From assembly GCF_015351235.1 (NCBI RefSeq), contig NZ_JADKSJ010000001.1:2187668-2251667 (forward strand): a DNA stretch of 64,000 bases, given 5' to 3'. Below are positions 1 to 10,580 of the stretch, piece after piece (within the stretch, counting starts at the first letter, position 1; every line of letters begins with the position of its first letter). The notes under the pieces are model-generated. The model did no database searches. It was not told the DNA's origin and worked only from the letters and a program-made list of their open reading frames with translations. The stretch is from Plantibacter sp. VKM Ac-2880 (GTDB taxonomy: Bacteria; Actinomycetota; Actinomycetes; Actinomycetales; Microbacteriaceae). The position numbers and the translations under genes are program-made.

Positions 1-2027
1 TCGGAGGCGACGAACACGAGTTCCGCATCGTCGCCGACCTGCGCCGCACCGATGACACGATCGCGCGGCTTCAGCGTGATGACCTCGACGTCGGGCTTCG
101 CGGGCAGATCGCCGGGGATGACGCGTTTGACGACGCCGGTCTCGGTGCCGAGCACGATCGGCTGCTCGCTGGACAGGGAGACGATGGCGAGCACCCGCTC
201 ATCGCGGTCGGGCAGGGAGAGGTACTCACCGATCCGGACGCCGGCCGCGAGCTGGATCGACGCCGCCGGCACCGCGGGGAGGTCGAGCGGCGTGAACCGG
301 ATGAGCCGTCCCGTGCTCGTGACGGCGCCGAGCTCGGTACGGCTGGTGGTCTCGACGACGCTCAGGATCGCATCGTGCTTGCTCCGACGTCCTGGCCGGG
401 GCGCCTGAGCATCCGGGTCGAGGTCGACGCGGAGCGCCCGTCCCGTCGCGCTGAGGTAGACGCGGCACGGGGTGTCGGCGAGCTCGAGGATCGGGGCGCT
501 CTTGCCTCGCCCGGTCGTCGCGACGCTCGGCTTGGCGTTCGTCAACATCGTCCGGCGTGGGGTGCCGAACTGCTCGGCGGCGGCGGCGAGTTCCGCCGAG
601 ACCGCAGCCCGGATCAGTCGCTGGCTTCCGAGCAGGCGCTCGAGTTCCGCGATCTCCGCGAGCAGTTTGTCGCGCTCCGCCTCGAGTTCGATCCGGGAGA
701 ACTTCGTGAGCCGTCGAAGCCGGAGCTCGAGGATGTACTCGGCCTGCAGCTGGGACAGGTCGAAGACCTCGATCAGTCTCGCGCGGGCCTGCTCCGAGTC
801 GTCGCTCGCCCGGATGACCTGGATGACCTCGTCGATGTCGAGGATCGCGATGAGGAGGCCCTCGACGAGGTGCAGGCGTTCCTTCCGCCTAGCCAGCCGG
901 AACCGGCTCCGGCGGGTGACCACGCTGATGCGGTGGTCGACGTACACCTGGAGCAGCTCGCGGAGACCGAGCGTCTGCGGGCCGCCGTCCACGAGGGCCA
1001 CGTTGTTGATGCTGAACGAATCCTCGAGGGGGGTGTACCGGTAGAGCTGCTCGAGGACGGCTTCGGGGGAAAAGCCGGTCTTGATCCCGATCACGAGCCG
1101 GAGTCCGTGCATCCGGTCGGTGAGGTCGGTGACGTCCGAGATGCCGTTGAGCTTCTTGGAGGTGACGCCGTCCTTGATCTTCTCGATGATCTTCTCGGGC
1201 CCGACCAGGTACGGCAGTTCCGTGATGACGAGGCCGGTCTTCCGGGCGGTCACCGGTTCAACGGACACCTTGGCGCGCGTCTTGAAGGAACCACGGCCCG
1301 TCGCGTAGGCGTCCTTGATGCCGTCGAGCCCCACGATCGTCCCGCCGGACGGCAGGTCCGGCCCGGGGACGAACTCCATGAGGTCCTCGAGGGTGGCCTG
1401 CGGGTGCGCGATGAGGTGCCGGGCGGCGCCGATGACCTCGACGAGGTTGTGCGGCGCCATATTCGTCGCCATACCGACGGCGATGCCGCTGGCGCCGTTC
1501 ACGAGCAGGTTGGGGAACGCCGCAGGCAGCACCTCCGGCTGCATGAACTGGTTGTCGTAGTTCGGGACGAAGTCGACGACGTCCTCGTCGAGGTCGGCGG
1601 TGAGCGCGAGGGCGGCGGCGGCGAGCCGTGCCTCCGTGTAACGCGGGGCCGCCGGCCCGTCGTCGAGCGAGCCGAAGTTGCCGTGGCCGTCGATCAAGGG
1701 CACACGCAGGGTGAACGACTGCGCGAGGCGGACGAGCGCGTCGTAGATCGCCGTGTCGCCGTGCGGGTGTAGCTTGCCCATCACCTCGCCGACGACTCGA
1801 GCCGACTTCACATGGCCGCGATCCGGGCGGAGACCCATCTCGGTCATCTGATAGAGGATGCGCCGCTGGACCGGCTTCAGCCCGTCGCGTGCATCGGGGA
1901 GGGCGCGGGCGTAGATGACCGAATAGGCGTATTCCAGGAAGGAGGTCTGCATCTCCGACGAGACATCGATGTCCTCGATGCGCTCGCCACTGGGCTCCGT
2001 CGGCGGGGTCTGCTGTTGGCGGGTCAT
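1..2027 (-). CDS. parC: DNA topoisomerase IV subunit A (GyrA/ParC family), 3' end cut off
   Basis: Catalytic breakage-reunion subunit of a type IIA topoisomerase, which decatenates or supercoils DNA with a GyrB/ParE partner that is not in this window. The ATG at 2027 opens a frame of at least 675 codons that leaves the window at position 1. The quinolone-region motif [17 protein letters not shown] is near residue 87 and the active-site tyrosine is in PRYTEARLA near residue 129; C-terminal beta-pinwheel repeats begin before the edge. Actinobacteria carry a gyrA elsewhere and a second copy in exactly this position beside sepH, annotated as topoisomerase IV A; that context, not the residues, is why I prefer parC over gyrA. 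It is divergent from the phosphodiesterase gene at 2115. Confidence 0.88.
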   Translation of the reverse strand, partial: MTRQQQTPPTEPSGERIEDIDVSSEMQTSFLEYAYSVIYARALPDARDGLKPVQRRILYQMTEMGLRPDRGHVKSARVVGEVMGKLHPHGDTAIYDALVRLAQSFTLRVPLIDGHGNFGSLDDGPAAPRYTEARLAAAALALTADLDEDVVDFVPNYDNQFMQPEVLPAAFPNLLVNGASGIAVGMATNMAPHNLVEVIGAARHLIAHPQATLEDLMEFVPGPDLPSGGTIVGLDGIKDAYATGRGSFKTRAKVSVEPVTARKTGLVITELPYLVGPEKIIEKIKDGVTSKKLNGISDVTDLTDRMHGLRLVIGIKTGFSPEAVLEQLYRYTPLEDSFSINNVALVDGGPQTLGLRELLQVYVDHRISVVTRRSRFRLARRKERLHLVEGLLIAILDIDEVIQVIRASDDSEQARARLIEVFDLSQLQAEYILELRLRRLTKFSRIELEAERDKLLAEIAELERLLGSQRLIRAAVSAELAAAAEQFGTPRRTMLTNAKPSVATTGRGKSAPILELADTPCRVYLSATGRALRVDLDPDAQAPRPGRRSKHDAILSVVETTSRTELGAVTSTGRLIRFTPLDLPAVPAASIQLAAGVRIGEYLSLPDRDERVLAIVSLSSEQPIVLGTETGVVKRVIPGDLPAKPDVEVITLKPRDRVIGAAQVGDDAELVFVAS

Positions 2028-2114
2028 TCCGTGTCTCTGCTGAGGGACACCGAGCCGATGCTCGGCGGTGATGGCGGGGCTCGCTCGACCATGCGGTGTG
2101 CGAGACTGAGCCCG

Positions 2115-3257
2115 ATGACCTCCATGCTACCGACGGTCGATCCTGACTCGCGCAGCCTTGCCGATGTCCTTCCGGATTGCCTCGCATCCCTGACCTCGAG
2201 CGGTGGATCACTGCCGTCGGCCGACCATGCCGTCGTCGTCCTCGTCGACGGCCTCGGCGCTGCGAACCTTCGCGGAGCAGCCGCCCACGCCCGCTTCCTC
2301 GCCCCCCGTCTCGGCCCTCGGTCCACGACGACCTCGGCGTTCCCGTCCACGACCGCGGCCGGGATCGCGACGCTGACCACCGGGGCGCTTCCCGGCCGTC
2401 ACGGACTCGTCAGCTATCGAGCCAGGGACGTCGCCGGAGACCGGGTCGTCAACCAGCTGAGCGGCTGGGACCCGGGCATGGTCCCCGAGACCTGGCAGCG
2501 CCTACCCACCGTGTTCGAACGGGCACGCGCCGAGGGCGTCACCACCACCGCCATCGGCCAGGAGCGGTACCGCGGTTCGGGCTTCACCCGAGCGGTCCTC
2601 CGTGGCGCGGACTACCGGGCGGGACGCTCCATGTCCGATCGTCTCGACGCGGCGCTCGACGTCGTCGCCGGGAGCACCGGACGGACCCTGAGCTACGTGT
2701 ACGTCCCTGAACTCGACCAGGCGGCGCACGAGTACGGGTGGGAGTCCGGCCGCTGGACGGCGCTGCTCGAGGAGCTCGACGGTGACCTGAGACGGTGGTC
2801 GGCCCGGCTGCCGAACACCGTCGGCGCCCTCGTCACCGCCGACCATGGAATCATCGACGTCCAGGCACACCAGCACGTCCTCTTCGATCAGGTGCCGGCG
2901 CTCGTGGACGGCGTGCGGCACGTCGGCGGCGAGCCGCGATGCCTGCACCTCTATCTCGACGCCGACGCGGACGCCGCGGATCACGAGCGGCTGGCGGCGT
3001 CGTGGAGGTCCGAGGAGGGCGCGCGGTCCTGGGTCGCGACGCGAGCCGAGGCGATCGAGCACGGCTGGTACGGCGAGGTCGATCCGGAGGTGCTGCCGCG
3101 CATCGGAGACGTCATCGTGGCCGCCCGGAAACGCATCGCCTACTACGACTCGCGGCCGACCGATCAGAGTGCACGCGGCATGATCGGCCAGCACGGGTCA
3201 CTCACCGACGACGAACGTCGGATCCCGCTCCTCGGCCTCGGGCGCTACGAGCCCTGA
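2115..3257 (+). CDS. Alkaline-phosphatase-superfamily phosphodiesterase (nucleotide pyrophosphatase-like)
   Basis: Predicted metal-dependent phosphodiesterase/pyrophosphatase of 380 residues. Family features visible are the metal-binding [10 protein letters not shown] near the N-terminus, the nucleophile threonine region [11 protein letters not shown], the metal ligands in [13 protein letters not shown], the TADHGII motif and a late [15 protein letters not shown]. No signal peptide is evident, so it is probably cytoplasmic. The frame is open further upstream, but ATG 2115 starts where homology should begin and keeps the gene clear of the divergent topoisomerase gene; ATG 2124 is an alternative start. 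The substrate is unknown. The gene sits between parC and sepH as in many actinobacteria. Confidence 0.8.
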   Translation: MTSMLPTVDPDSRSLADVLPDCLASLTSSGGSLPSADHAVVVLVDGLGAANLRGAAAHARFLAPRLGPRSTTTSAFPSTTAAGIATLTTGALPGRHGLVSYRARDVAGDRVVNQLSGWDPGMVPETWQRLPTVFERARAEGVTTTAIGQERYRGSGFTRAVLRGADYRAGRSMSDRLDAALDVVAGSTGRTLSYVYVPELDQAAHEYGWESGRWTALLEELDGDLRRWSARLPNTVGALVTADHGIIDVQAHQHVLFDQVPALVDGVRHVGGEPRCLHLYLDADADAADHERLAASWRSEEGARSWVATRAEAIEHGWYGEVDPEVLPRIGDVIVAARKRIAYYDSRPTDQSARGMIGQHGSLTDDERRIPLLGLGRYEP

Positions 3258-3269
3258 CCGCTCCGCCGC

Positions 3270-4391
3270 TCAGACGGGGTCGTCGTCGGACTTCGCGCCG
3301 AAGACGATCTCGTCCCAGGACGGCATCGACGCCCGGCCGCGTCGGGCTTTCGCTCCCGCGGGTGCCGCGCCGTCACCGAGGGGATCGGTGTCGCCGGAGC
3401 GTCGCTGCTGCGCAGCCTCGAACTCACCGGTGTCGAACACCGCCAGGGGTGTCTGCTGGTCCGGTACGGCATGCGGCGTGCTCGGCCGTTCCGCGGGTTC
3501 GGGTTCGCTGGGCGCGGACTCCCGCTCACCCCGACGCTTGCGGAGCGCCTCGAGGAGGTCCGCGGTCTGGTTGTGCTGATCGGGGCTGGAGGCCTCGCGG
3601 TTGATGGCTGCCTGGGTCGCCGCCTTCGAGGAGGGCGCGCGACCGAAGCCGGTGTCGGCAGCGAACGGCAGTGGATCGATCGGACGGGTCTCCGCCGCCC
3701 GAACCGAGTCCGCGGGCGGTTCAGTGGACACCCGGTCGAGCGAGAACGCGCCGCTGTCGAAGCGGGAGGTGTCGGGGGAGTCGTCGGTGTCGACGGCGCG
3801 CAGACGGGGGATCAAGGCGGCCGGGAGGTCGCCCTGCCGGGACAGCGTGGTGGCTTCGCTGCCGATGGGGGTCAGCGCGAGCTTCTTCGGTTCGAACGCC
3901 CAGCGGGCGTCGTGGTCGACCTGATCGGCGGTGAAGGAGAGCTTGACGATCCACCCGCCCTCCGGCTCCTTCCAACTGGTCCAGCGCTCGTCACTCGCTC
4001 CGAGCTTCTCGAGCCGGGCCCGGATGACGTTCCCGAAGGTCGCCTCGATGTCGTCGGCGGTGGTGTCCGTCGTCGGAAGGACGGCGACGCCGAGGGCGGT
4101 GCCGACGATGTGTTCGCGTTCCGCCATCACCGGGCCCTCGAACCGCTGGACGTATTCCAGGGACGCACCGGTGACCGCGGCGACGTCCTCGGCGGACAGG
4201 CCGCTGCGGATGTGCGCCTGCACTTCGCGCGGGCTGATCTTGGTGGCGCCGCCGATGGGGGCCCCGGCCGGTTTCGCCCGCCGGAGGTGGACGTGGAATG
4301 CGTCGTCGACGATGAGGCGGTACTCCTCCTCGTTCCGATCAGCAACGATCAGAGCTCCGAGCTCCGCCCCGACTACCTTCAATTCCTGCAT
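3270..4391 (-). CDS. sepH: Septation protein SepH (DUF3071)
   Basis: Actinobacterial cell-division regulator of 373 residues; SepH of Streptomyces binds FtsZ and promotes its assembly at septa. The N-terminal DUF3071 region begins MQELKVVGAE and contains a helix-turn-helix-like stretch around residues 50-80 (ISPREVQAHIRSGLSAEDVA). The C-terminal half is low complexity and Pro/Ser/Asp rich, ending in a short basic tail with a conserved-looking SWDEIVFGAKSDD. It is convergent with the phosphodiesterase gene, 12 bp apart, and divergent from the DUF4193 gene. The N-terminus and the gene neighbourhood make the call secure. Confidence 0.88.
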   Translation of the reverse strand: MQELKVVGAELGALIVADRNEEEYRLIVDDAFHVHLRRAKPAGAPIGGATKISPREVQAHIRSGLSAEDVAAVTGASLEYVQRFEGPVMAEREHIVGTALGVAVLPTTDTTADDIEATFGNVIRARLEKLGASDERWTSWKEPEGGWIVKLSFTADQVDHDARWAFEPKKLALTPIGSEATTLSRQGDLPAALIPRLRAVDTDDSPDTSRFDSGAFSLDRVSTEPPADSVRAAETRPIDPLPFAADTGFGRAPSSKAATQAAINREASSPDQHNQTADLLEALRKRRGERESAPSEPEPAERPSTPHAVPDQQTPLAVFDTGEFEAAQQRRSGDTDPLGDGAAPAGAKARRGRASMPSWDEIVFGAKSDDDPV

Positions 4392-4436
4392 GATGAATGC
4401 CTCTCAGCGCGCCACGTGATTGACCCACGTTCTCAC

Positions 4437-4453
4437 GGATCACCGGGTGATCC
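4437..4453. promoter_or_regulatory. 17-bp palindrome in the sepH / DUF4193 divergent region
   Basis: GGATCACCGGGTGATCC is a perfect 8-bp inverted repeat around one central base, 45 bp upstream of the sepH start codon and about 140 bp from the DUF4193 start. It could be an operator for either gene. No regulator is known to me for this motif, so the role is inferred only from symmetry and position. Confidence 0.3.
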
Positions 4454-4591
4454 GGGGAATACACCGGGCGTGCCGTCAGTTGCACGGGAAGGTTCCGCAC
4501 CCCCTCCTGAACACGGTTTGCTATTCACGCGGAACTGATGCAAACTGTGCCCGCCGATTTTGTATCCGACGGCATCGAGAAGTGGATAGGC

Positions 4592-4885
4592 ATGGCAACT
4601 GATTACGACGCTCCCCGCAAGACCGACGACGATTCCGAGTCGATCGAGGCCCTGAAGGAGCGCGTTCCAGACAAGCTGTCGGGAGTCGTCGACTCCGAAG
4701 ACGCCGACAACCCGGGTGACTACAACCTGGGTGGATCCGACCTCTCCGACCTCGACCTCGACGTCGTCGTGCTCCCGCCTCAGGCGGACGAGTTCACCTG
4801 CATGGAGTGCTTCCTCGTGAAGCACCGGTCGCAGCTGGACCACGAGGGCAAGTTCGGCCCGATCTGCGCGGAGTGCGCAGCCTGA
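4592..4885 (+). CDS. DUF4193 family small zinc-ribbon protein
   Basis: Small acidic protein of 97 residues with two CxxC knuckles near the C-terminus (CMEC and CAEC), which suggests a bound zinc ion. The protein family is found in actinobacteria and has no established function. The frame is open back to 4538, but ATG 4592 is chosen because family members begin MATDYD-like and the acidic region follows directly. A strong intrinsic terminator follows 23 bp after the stop codon, so this is probably a single-gene transcript. Confidence 0.85.
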   Translation: MATDYDAPRKTDDDSESIEALKERVPDKLSGVVDSEDADNPGDYNLGGSDLSDLDLDVVVLPPQADEFTCMECFLVKHRSQLDHEGKFGPICAECAA

Positions 4886-4907
4886 CGACACCACCGCATC
4901 AGCGGTA

Positions 4908-4947
4908 GACGGAACCCCTCCGGATCGAGATCCGGAGGGGTTCCGTC
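4908..4947. terminator. Perfect hairpin terminator after DUF4193
   Basis: GACGGAACCCCTCCGGATC pairs perfectly with its complement across a two-base centre (19-bp stem). It lies between the DUF4193 gene and the convergent DUF3093 gene and can serve both. There is no clear U-tract, as is common in actinobacterial terminators. Confidence 0.8.
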
Positions 4948-4981
4948 GTTGCCGCTCCGGGCGGGTGCGGCTCGCCCGGAT

Positions 4982-5428
4982 TCAGACGGTCGAGCGTGCA
5001 GCGGCGATCGCGTCGGCGAGCAGCTGCGGCCGACGGGACGACAACAACCAGTACGGCGTCGGGTCGGCCGGGTCGGTGATCTCCACCTTGACGAGGCTGT
5101 GGACCAACCCGCGGATCATCAGCCACGCCCTGGCGTCGAGCTTGGTGCGCAGCTGCGCGGTTGCGTCCGCTCCGGTGTACACGACGACGTCGCCGACCTG
5201 CGCGAGCGGGATGGACGCCTTGCCGACCGACAGGGTCGCGCCGGAGACCTCGATCCTCGGCGCCGACCCGAAGGCGAGCGCGAGGCAACCGCCGTAGAGC
5301 ACCACCGCCCCGATGACCCCGGCCGGAAGCGACACCGGCGCGAGGACGAGCATGGTCGCCGGCACCACGAGGGCGAGGGCGATGATGACCCAGGGACTGG
5401 GCCAGAGGGTTTCACGGTACGGCTGCAT
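4982..5428 (-). CDS. DUF3093 family membrane protein
   Basis: Protein of 148 residues with two hydrophobic segments at about residues 13-30 and 34-55, starting MQPYRETLWPSPWV, followed by a cytoplasmic domain rich in beta strands. This is the standard DUF3093 layout. In actinobacteria the gene is usually divergent from dut, as here (38-bp gap). The function is unknown; the C-terminal region ends in a conserved WLLSSRRPQLLADAI. Confidence 0.85.
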   Translation of the reverse strand: MQPYRETLWPSPWVIIALALVVPATMLVLAPVSLPAGVIGAVVLYGGCLALAFGSAPRIEVSGATLSVGKASIPLAQVGDVVVYTGADATAQLRTKLDARAWLMIRGLVHSLVKVEITDPADPTPYWLLSSRRPQLLADAIAAARSTV

Positions 5429-5454
5429 GTCTGCCTTGTCTCAGAGAACTGCAC

Positions 5455-5460
5455 TACCCT
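5455..5460 (+). promoter_or_regulatory. dut -10 box placed for a leaderless transcript
   Basis: TACCCT lies exactly six bases upstream of the dut GTG start codon. Transcription would begin at or next to the start codon, and no Shine-Dalgarno sequence is present. A convincing -35 element is not seen. Confidence 0.45.
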
Positions 5461-5466
5461 CGATTC

Positions 5467-5976
5467 GTGACCGAAAGCGTTGACGTACTCATTATCGCGC
5501 CGGATCTGCCCGGCTACGCACACCCGGGCGATGCGGGAGCCGATCTCGTCTCCGCCGAACACGTCGTCCTCCAGCCGGGGGAGCGTGCCCTCGTCGGAAC
5601 CGGCGTGTCCATCGCCCTGCCCGACGGGTTCGCCGCCTTCGTCGTACCCCGGAGCGGACTCGCGGCGAAGCACGGCATCACGGTCGTCAACGCGCCGGGC
5701 ACCGTCGACGCGGGCTACCGGGGCGAGGTCAAGGTCACCCTCCTCAACACGGATCGCGACGCCGCGTTCACGATCGAACCCGGCGACCGGATCGCCCAGC
5801 TCATCGTGATGCCGGTCGCCCGTGCCAACTTCATCCCGGTGGATCGCCTGCCGGGGAGCGCACGTGGGACGGGCGGGTTCGGCTCGACCGGCCGTGGCGC
5901 CCTCGCTCACGCACCCGCCGCCACCGACTCATCCACCAGCACCCACGGTGCAGCGCAGACAGGAACCCTCGCATGA
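5467..5976 (+). CDS. dut: Deoxyuridine 5'-triphosphate nucleotidohydrolase (dUTPase)
   Basis: Hydrolyses dUTP to dUMP and pyrophosphate, which keeps uracil out of DNA and supplies dTMP synthesis. All trimeric dUTPase motifs are readable in 169 residues: HPGDAGADL (motif 1), PRSGLAAKHGITV (2), GTVDAGYRGEVKV (3), GDRIAQLIV (4) and the C-terminal Gly-rich arm RGTGGFGSTGRG (5). About 20 residues rich in Ala and Thr extend past motif 5. The GTG start has no Shine-Dalgarno but a -10 box six bases upstream. Its stop overlaps the DUF3710 start (ATGA), so the two are translationally coupled. Confidence 0.95.
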   Translation: MTESVDVLIIAPDLPGYAHPGDAGADLVSAEHVVLQPGERALVGTGVSIALPDGFAAFVVPRSGLAAKHGITVVNAPGTVDAGYRGEVKVTLLNTDRDAAFTIEPGDRIAQLIVMPVARANFIPVDRLPGSARGTGGFGSTGRGALAHAPAATDSSTSTHGAAQTGTLA

Positions 5977-6593
5977 GCGAACTCGAAGACCTTCCCGACC
6001 TCGACGTCGACGCCGAGCTGCCTGACGACGCGAAGTCCGCGCCGGAGGACCGCGACAGCGCCGGCCCGTTCGACGAGAGCGAGGCGAACCCGGTCCGTCC
6101 GTACATCGACCTCGGCGGCGTCAAGGTGTTGCCGCGCGAGGGCCTGAACCTCCGTCTCGAGGTCGAGGAGGCGACCAAGCGTGTCGTCGCCGTCGGGCTC
6201 GACTACGCCGGCTCGACCCTGCAGGTCCAGCCCTTCGCAGCCCCGCGGTCCACCGGACTGTGGAACGAGACCCGCGCGCAGATCGCCGAGCAGATCGCGC
6301 AGCAGGGTGGGACGGTCACCGAGCGTGAAGGGGAGTTCGGTCCGGAACTCGTCGCGGAGGTCCCGACCGGCGGCGCCGCCGGCGCCGAAGCCACCCACCT
6401 CGCACGGTTCATCGGGGTCGACGGTCCTCGATGGTTCCTCCGTGGCGTGGTCGCTGGCGAGGGGGCCTCGAAGCCGGACGCCGCAGCGCTCGTCGACGAC
6501 CTCTTCCGCAGCCTCGTCGTCGTCAGGGGCAACTCGCCGATGCCGCCGCGCGACCTGATCCCGCTGCGCATGCCGACGGCCACGAGCGCCTAG
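5973..6593 (+). CDS. DUF3710 family protein
   Basis: Actinobacterial protein of 206 residues and unknown function. The N-terminal 45 residues are acidic; the globular core starts at PYIDLGGVKVLPREG and includes the conserved PFAAPRSTGLWNETRAQIAEQI and GVDGPRWFLRGV stretches that mark DUF3710. No membrane segment is present. It follows dut with a 4-bp overlap and precedes the DUF3159 gene by 3 bp, the standard order in Micrococcales, so the three are most likely one operon. Confidence 0.85.
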   Translation: MSELEDLPDLDVDAELPDDAKSAPEDRDSAGPFDESEANPVRPYIDLGGVKVLPREGLNLRLEVEEATKRVVAVGLDYAGSTLQVQPFAAPRSTGLWNETRAQIAEQIAQQGGTVTEREGEFGPELVAEVPTGGAAGAEATHLARFIGVDGPRWFLRGVVAGEGASKPDAAALVDDLFRSLVVVRGNSPMPPRDLIPLRMPTATSA

Positions 6594-6596
6594 AGC

Positions 6597-7379
6597 ATGT
6601 CGGAAGCAGCAGGAACCGGGCCGCACGAACCTGAGCGGCCCGCCGCGGCCGATGGTGCCGACCCGGCGCCCGAGGACGGTCGCCCGCAGTCGGGTTCGTC
6701 GATGAGCGCCGCCTTCGGTGCGGCCGCCCGCAAGTCGGGCCTCGGCGCCATGGCGGAGGGTGACGCCCCGACAGGGAAGGCGCTCCTCGCAGCCATGGGC
6801 GGTGTCCGGGGCATCGCCGAGGCGATCCTGCCTGGACTCGTCTTCCTCATCGTCTACACGCTCACCTTCGACCTGGTGCCGTCGATCGTGGCTCCCGTCG
6901 CGCTCGGTGTCCTGTTCGCCATCGCGAGACTCGTGCAGCGACAGCCGGTGACCCAAGCCGTCGGCGGGCTGCTCGGGATCGCACTCTCAGCCGCCCTCGC
7001 GTTGCTCTCCGGGCGCGCAGAGGACTTCTACGTCCTCGGATTCTGGACGAACGGGGCGTATGCCGTCGCCTTGCTCGTCTCCGTGCTCGTCGGATGGCCG
7101 GCCGTCGGACTCGTCGCCGGGTATCTCATGGGGAGTGGCACCAGCTGGCGCACCCACCCGGGACAGCGTCGCGCCATGCGCTGGTTGACGCTCGTGTGGG
7201 TCGCGATGTTCGCGGCCCGTCTCCTCGTCCAGCTCCCGCTGTACTTCAGCGGGAACGTCGAGCTGCTCGGAACCCTCCGCCTCCTGATGGGGATCCCGCT
7301 GTACGCTCCACTGCTCGTCCTCAGCTGGCTCGTCGTGCGGGCCGTCTTCCCGAAGGCCCCGTCGTCCGCCGTCGCGTGA
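6597..7379 (+). CDS. DUF3159 family integral membrane protein
   Basis: Protein of 260 residues. The first 80 or so are hydrophilic and Ala/Pro rich; the rest holds about five to six hydrophobic segments, including ILPGLVFLIVYTLTFDL and the hallmark FYVLGFWTNGAYAVALLVSVLVGWP region cut by conserved charged residues. DUF3159 proteins are actinobacterial membrane proteins of unknown function, regularly placed last in the dut-DUF3710 operon. It starts 3 bp after the DUF3710 stop codon and is followed by a hairpin terminator. Confidence 0.83.
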   Translation: MSEAAGTGPHEPERPAAADGADPAPEDGRPQSGSSMSAAFGAAARKSGLGAMAEGDAPTGKALLAAMGGVRGIAEAILPGLVFLIVYTLTFDLVPSIVAPVALGVLFAIARLVQRQPVTQAVGGLLGIALSAALALLSGRAEDFYVLGFWTNGAYAVALLVSVLVGWPAVGLVAGYLMGSGTSWRTHPGQRRAMRWLTLVWVAMFAARLLVQLPLYFSGNVELLGTLRLLMGIPLYAPLLVLSWLVVRAVFPKAPSSAVA

Positions 7380-7387
7380 CCCTGATC

Positions 7388-7431
7388 GAGAGCCCGGACC
7401 GACGCCGTCGTGCGTTCGGCACCGGGCTCTC
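7388..7431 (+). terminator. Hairpin terminator after the dut-DUF3710-DUF3159 operon
   Basis: GAGAGCCCGG (7388-7397) pairs with CCGGGCTCTC (7422-7431) around a 24-base loop that can itself partly pair. It starts 8 bp after the DUF3159 stop codon. Confidence 0.6.
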
Positions 7432-7461
7432 GTGCTGTCCGGGATCGCGACGTCGCGGTGC

Positions 7462-7483
7462 TAGAATTGTCTCGACATCAAGA
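7462..7483 (+). promoter_or_regulatory. acnA -10 box followed by an imperfect palindrome
   Basis: TAGAAT (7462-7467) is a good -10 element. Directly after it TCTCGACATCAAGA (7470-7483) is an imperfect palindrome related to TCTTGATATCAAGA, so it would cover the transcription start. A repressor bound there would block initiation. The regulator is not identified; a role in control of central metabolism is inference. Confidence 0.4.
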
Positions 7484-7527
7484 TATATGCGCGGTGCAGA
7501 GATGACACGACGACTCCGACCCTGTAG

Positions 7528-7546
7528 TTAGGCAAGCCTTGCTAGC
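7528..7546 (+). promoter_or_regulatory. DtxR/IdeR-like iron box in the acnA leader
   Basis: TTAGGCAAGCCTTGCTAGC agrees with the DtxR/IdeR 19-bp consensus at about 12 positions, including the TTAGG..AGCCT core. It lies about 55 bp downstream of the predicted acnA transcription start and 78 bp before the start codon. Iron control would make sense because aconitase needs a [4Fe-4S] cluster. Evidence is sequence similarity only. Confidence 0.45.
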
Positions 7547-7623
7547 CCCGGAGACCCCGGCCGAAGCAAGATTGGTCGCAACGCACGTGAGTACTCGCCG
7601 CCGCCAATGAAGGAGAAGACGTT

Positions 7624-10437
<2,814 letters not shown>

Positions 10438-10455
10438 CGCCGAGGCTCTACCACC

Positions 10456-10490
10456 AGGCCGGTCCCGACAGCAATCGTCGGGGCCGGCCT
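10456..10490 (+). terminator. Hairpin terminator after acnA
   Basis: AGGCCGGTCCCGAC can pair with GTCGGGGCCGGCCT across a short loop (one bulge). It starts 18 bp after the acnA stop codon and separates acnA from dxs. Confidence 0.65.
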
Positions 10491-10580
10491 GCGGCGTTCG
10501 CCGCCCACCCCGCCCACGACGCGTACACTCGAACGACGGGCTCCGAGCGATCGGGAGGCCCACGGTGGAGGGACGACAGC

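Noticed and set aside
1-2027. Naming the first gene gyrA
   Set aside because: The catalytic region alone does not separate GyrA from ParC, but the sepH neighbourhood matches the second, ParC-type copy of actinobacteria. The name should be confirmed with the partner subunit.
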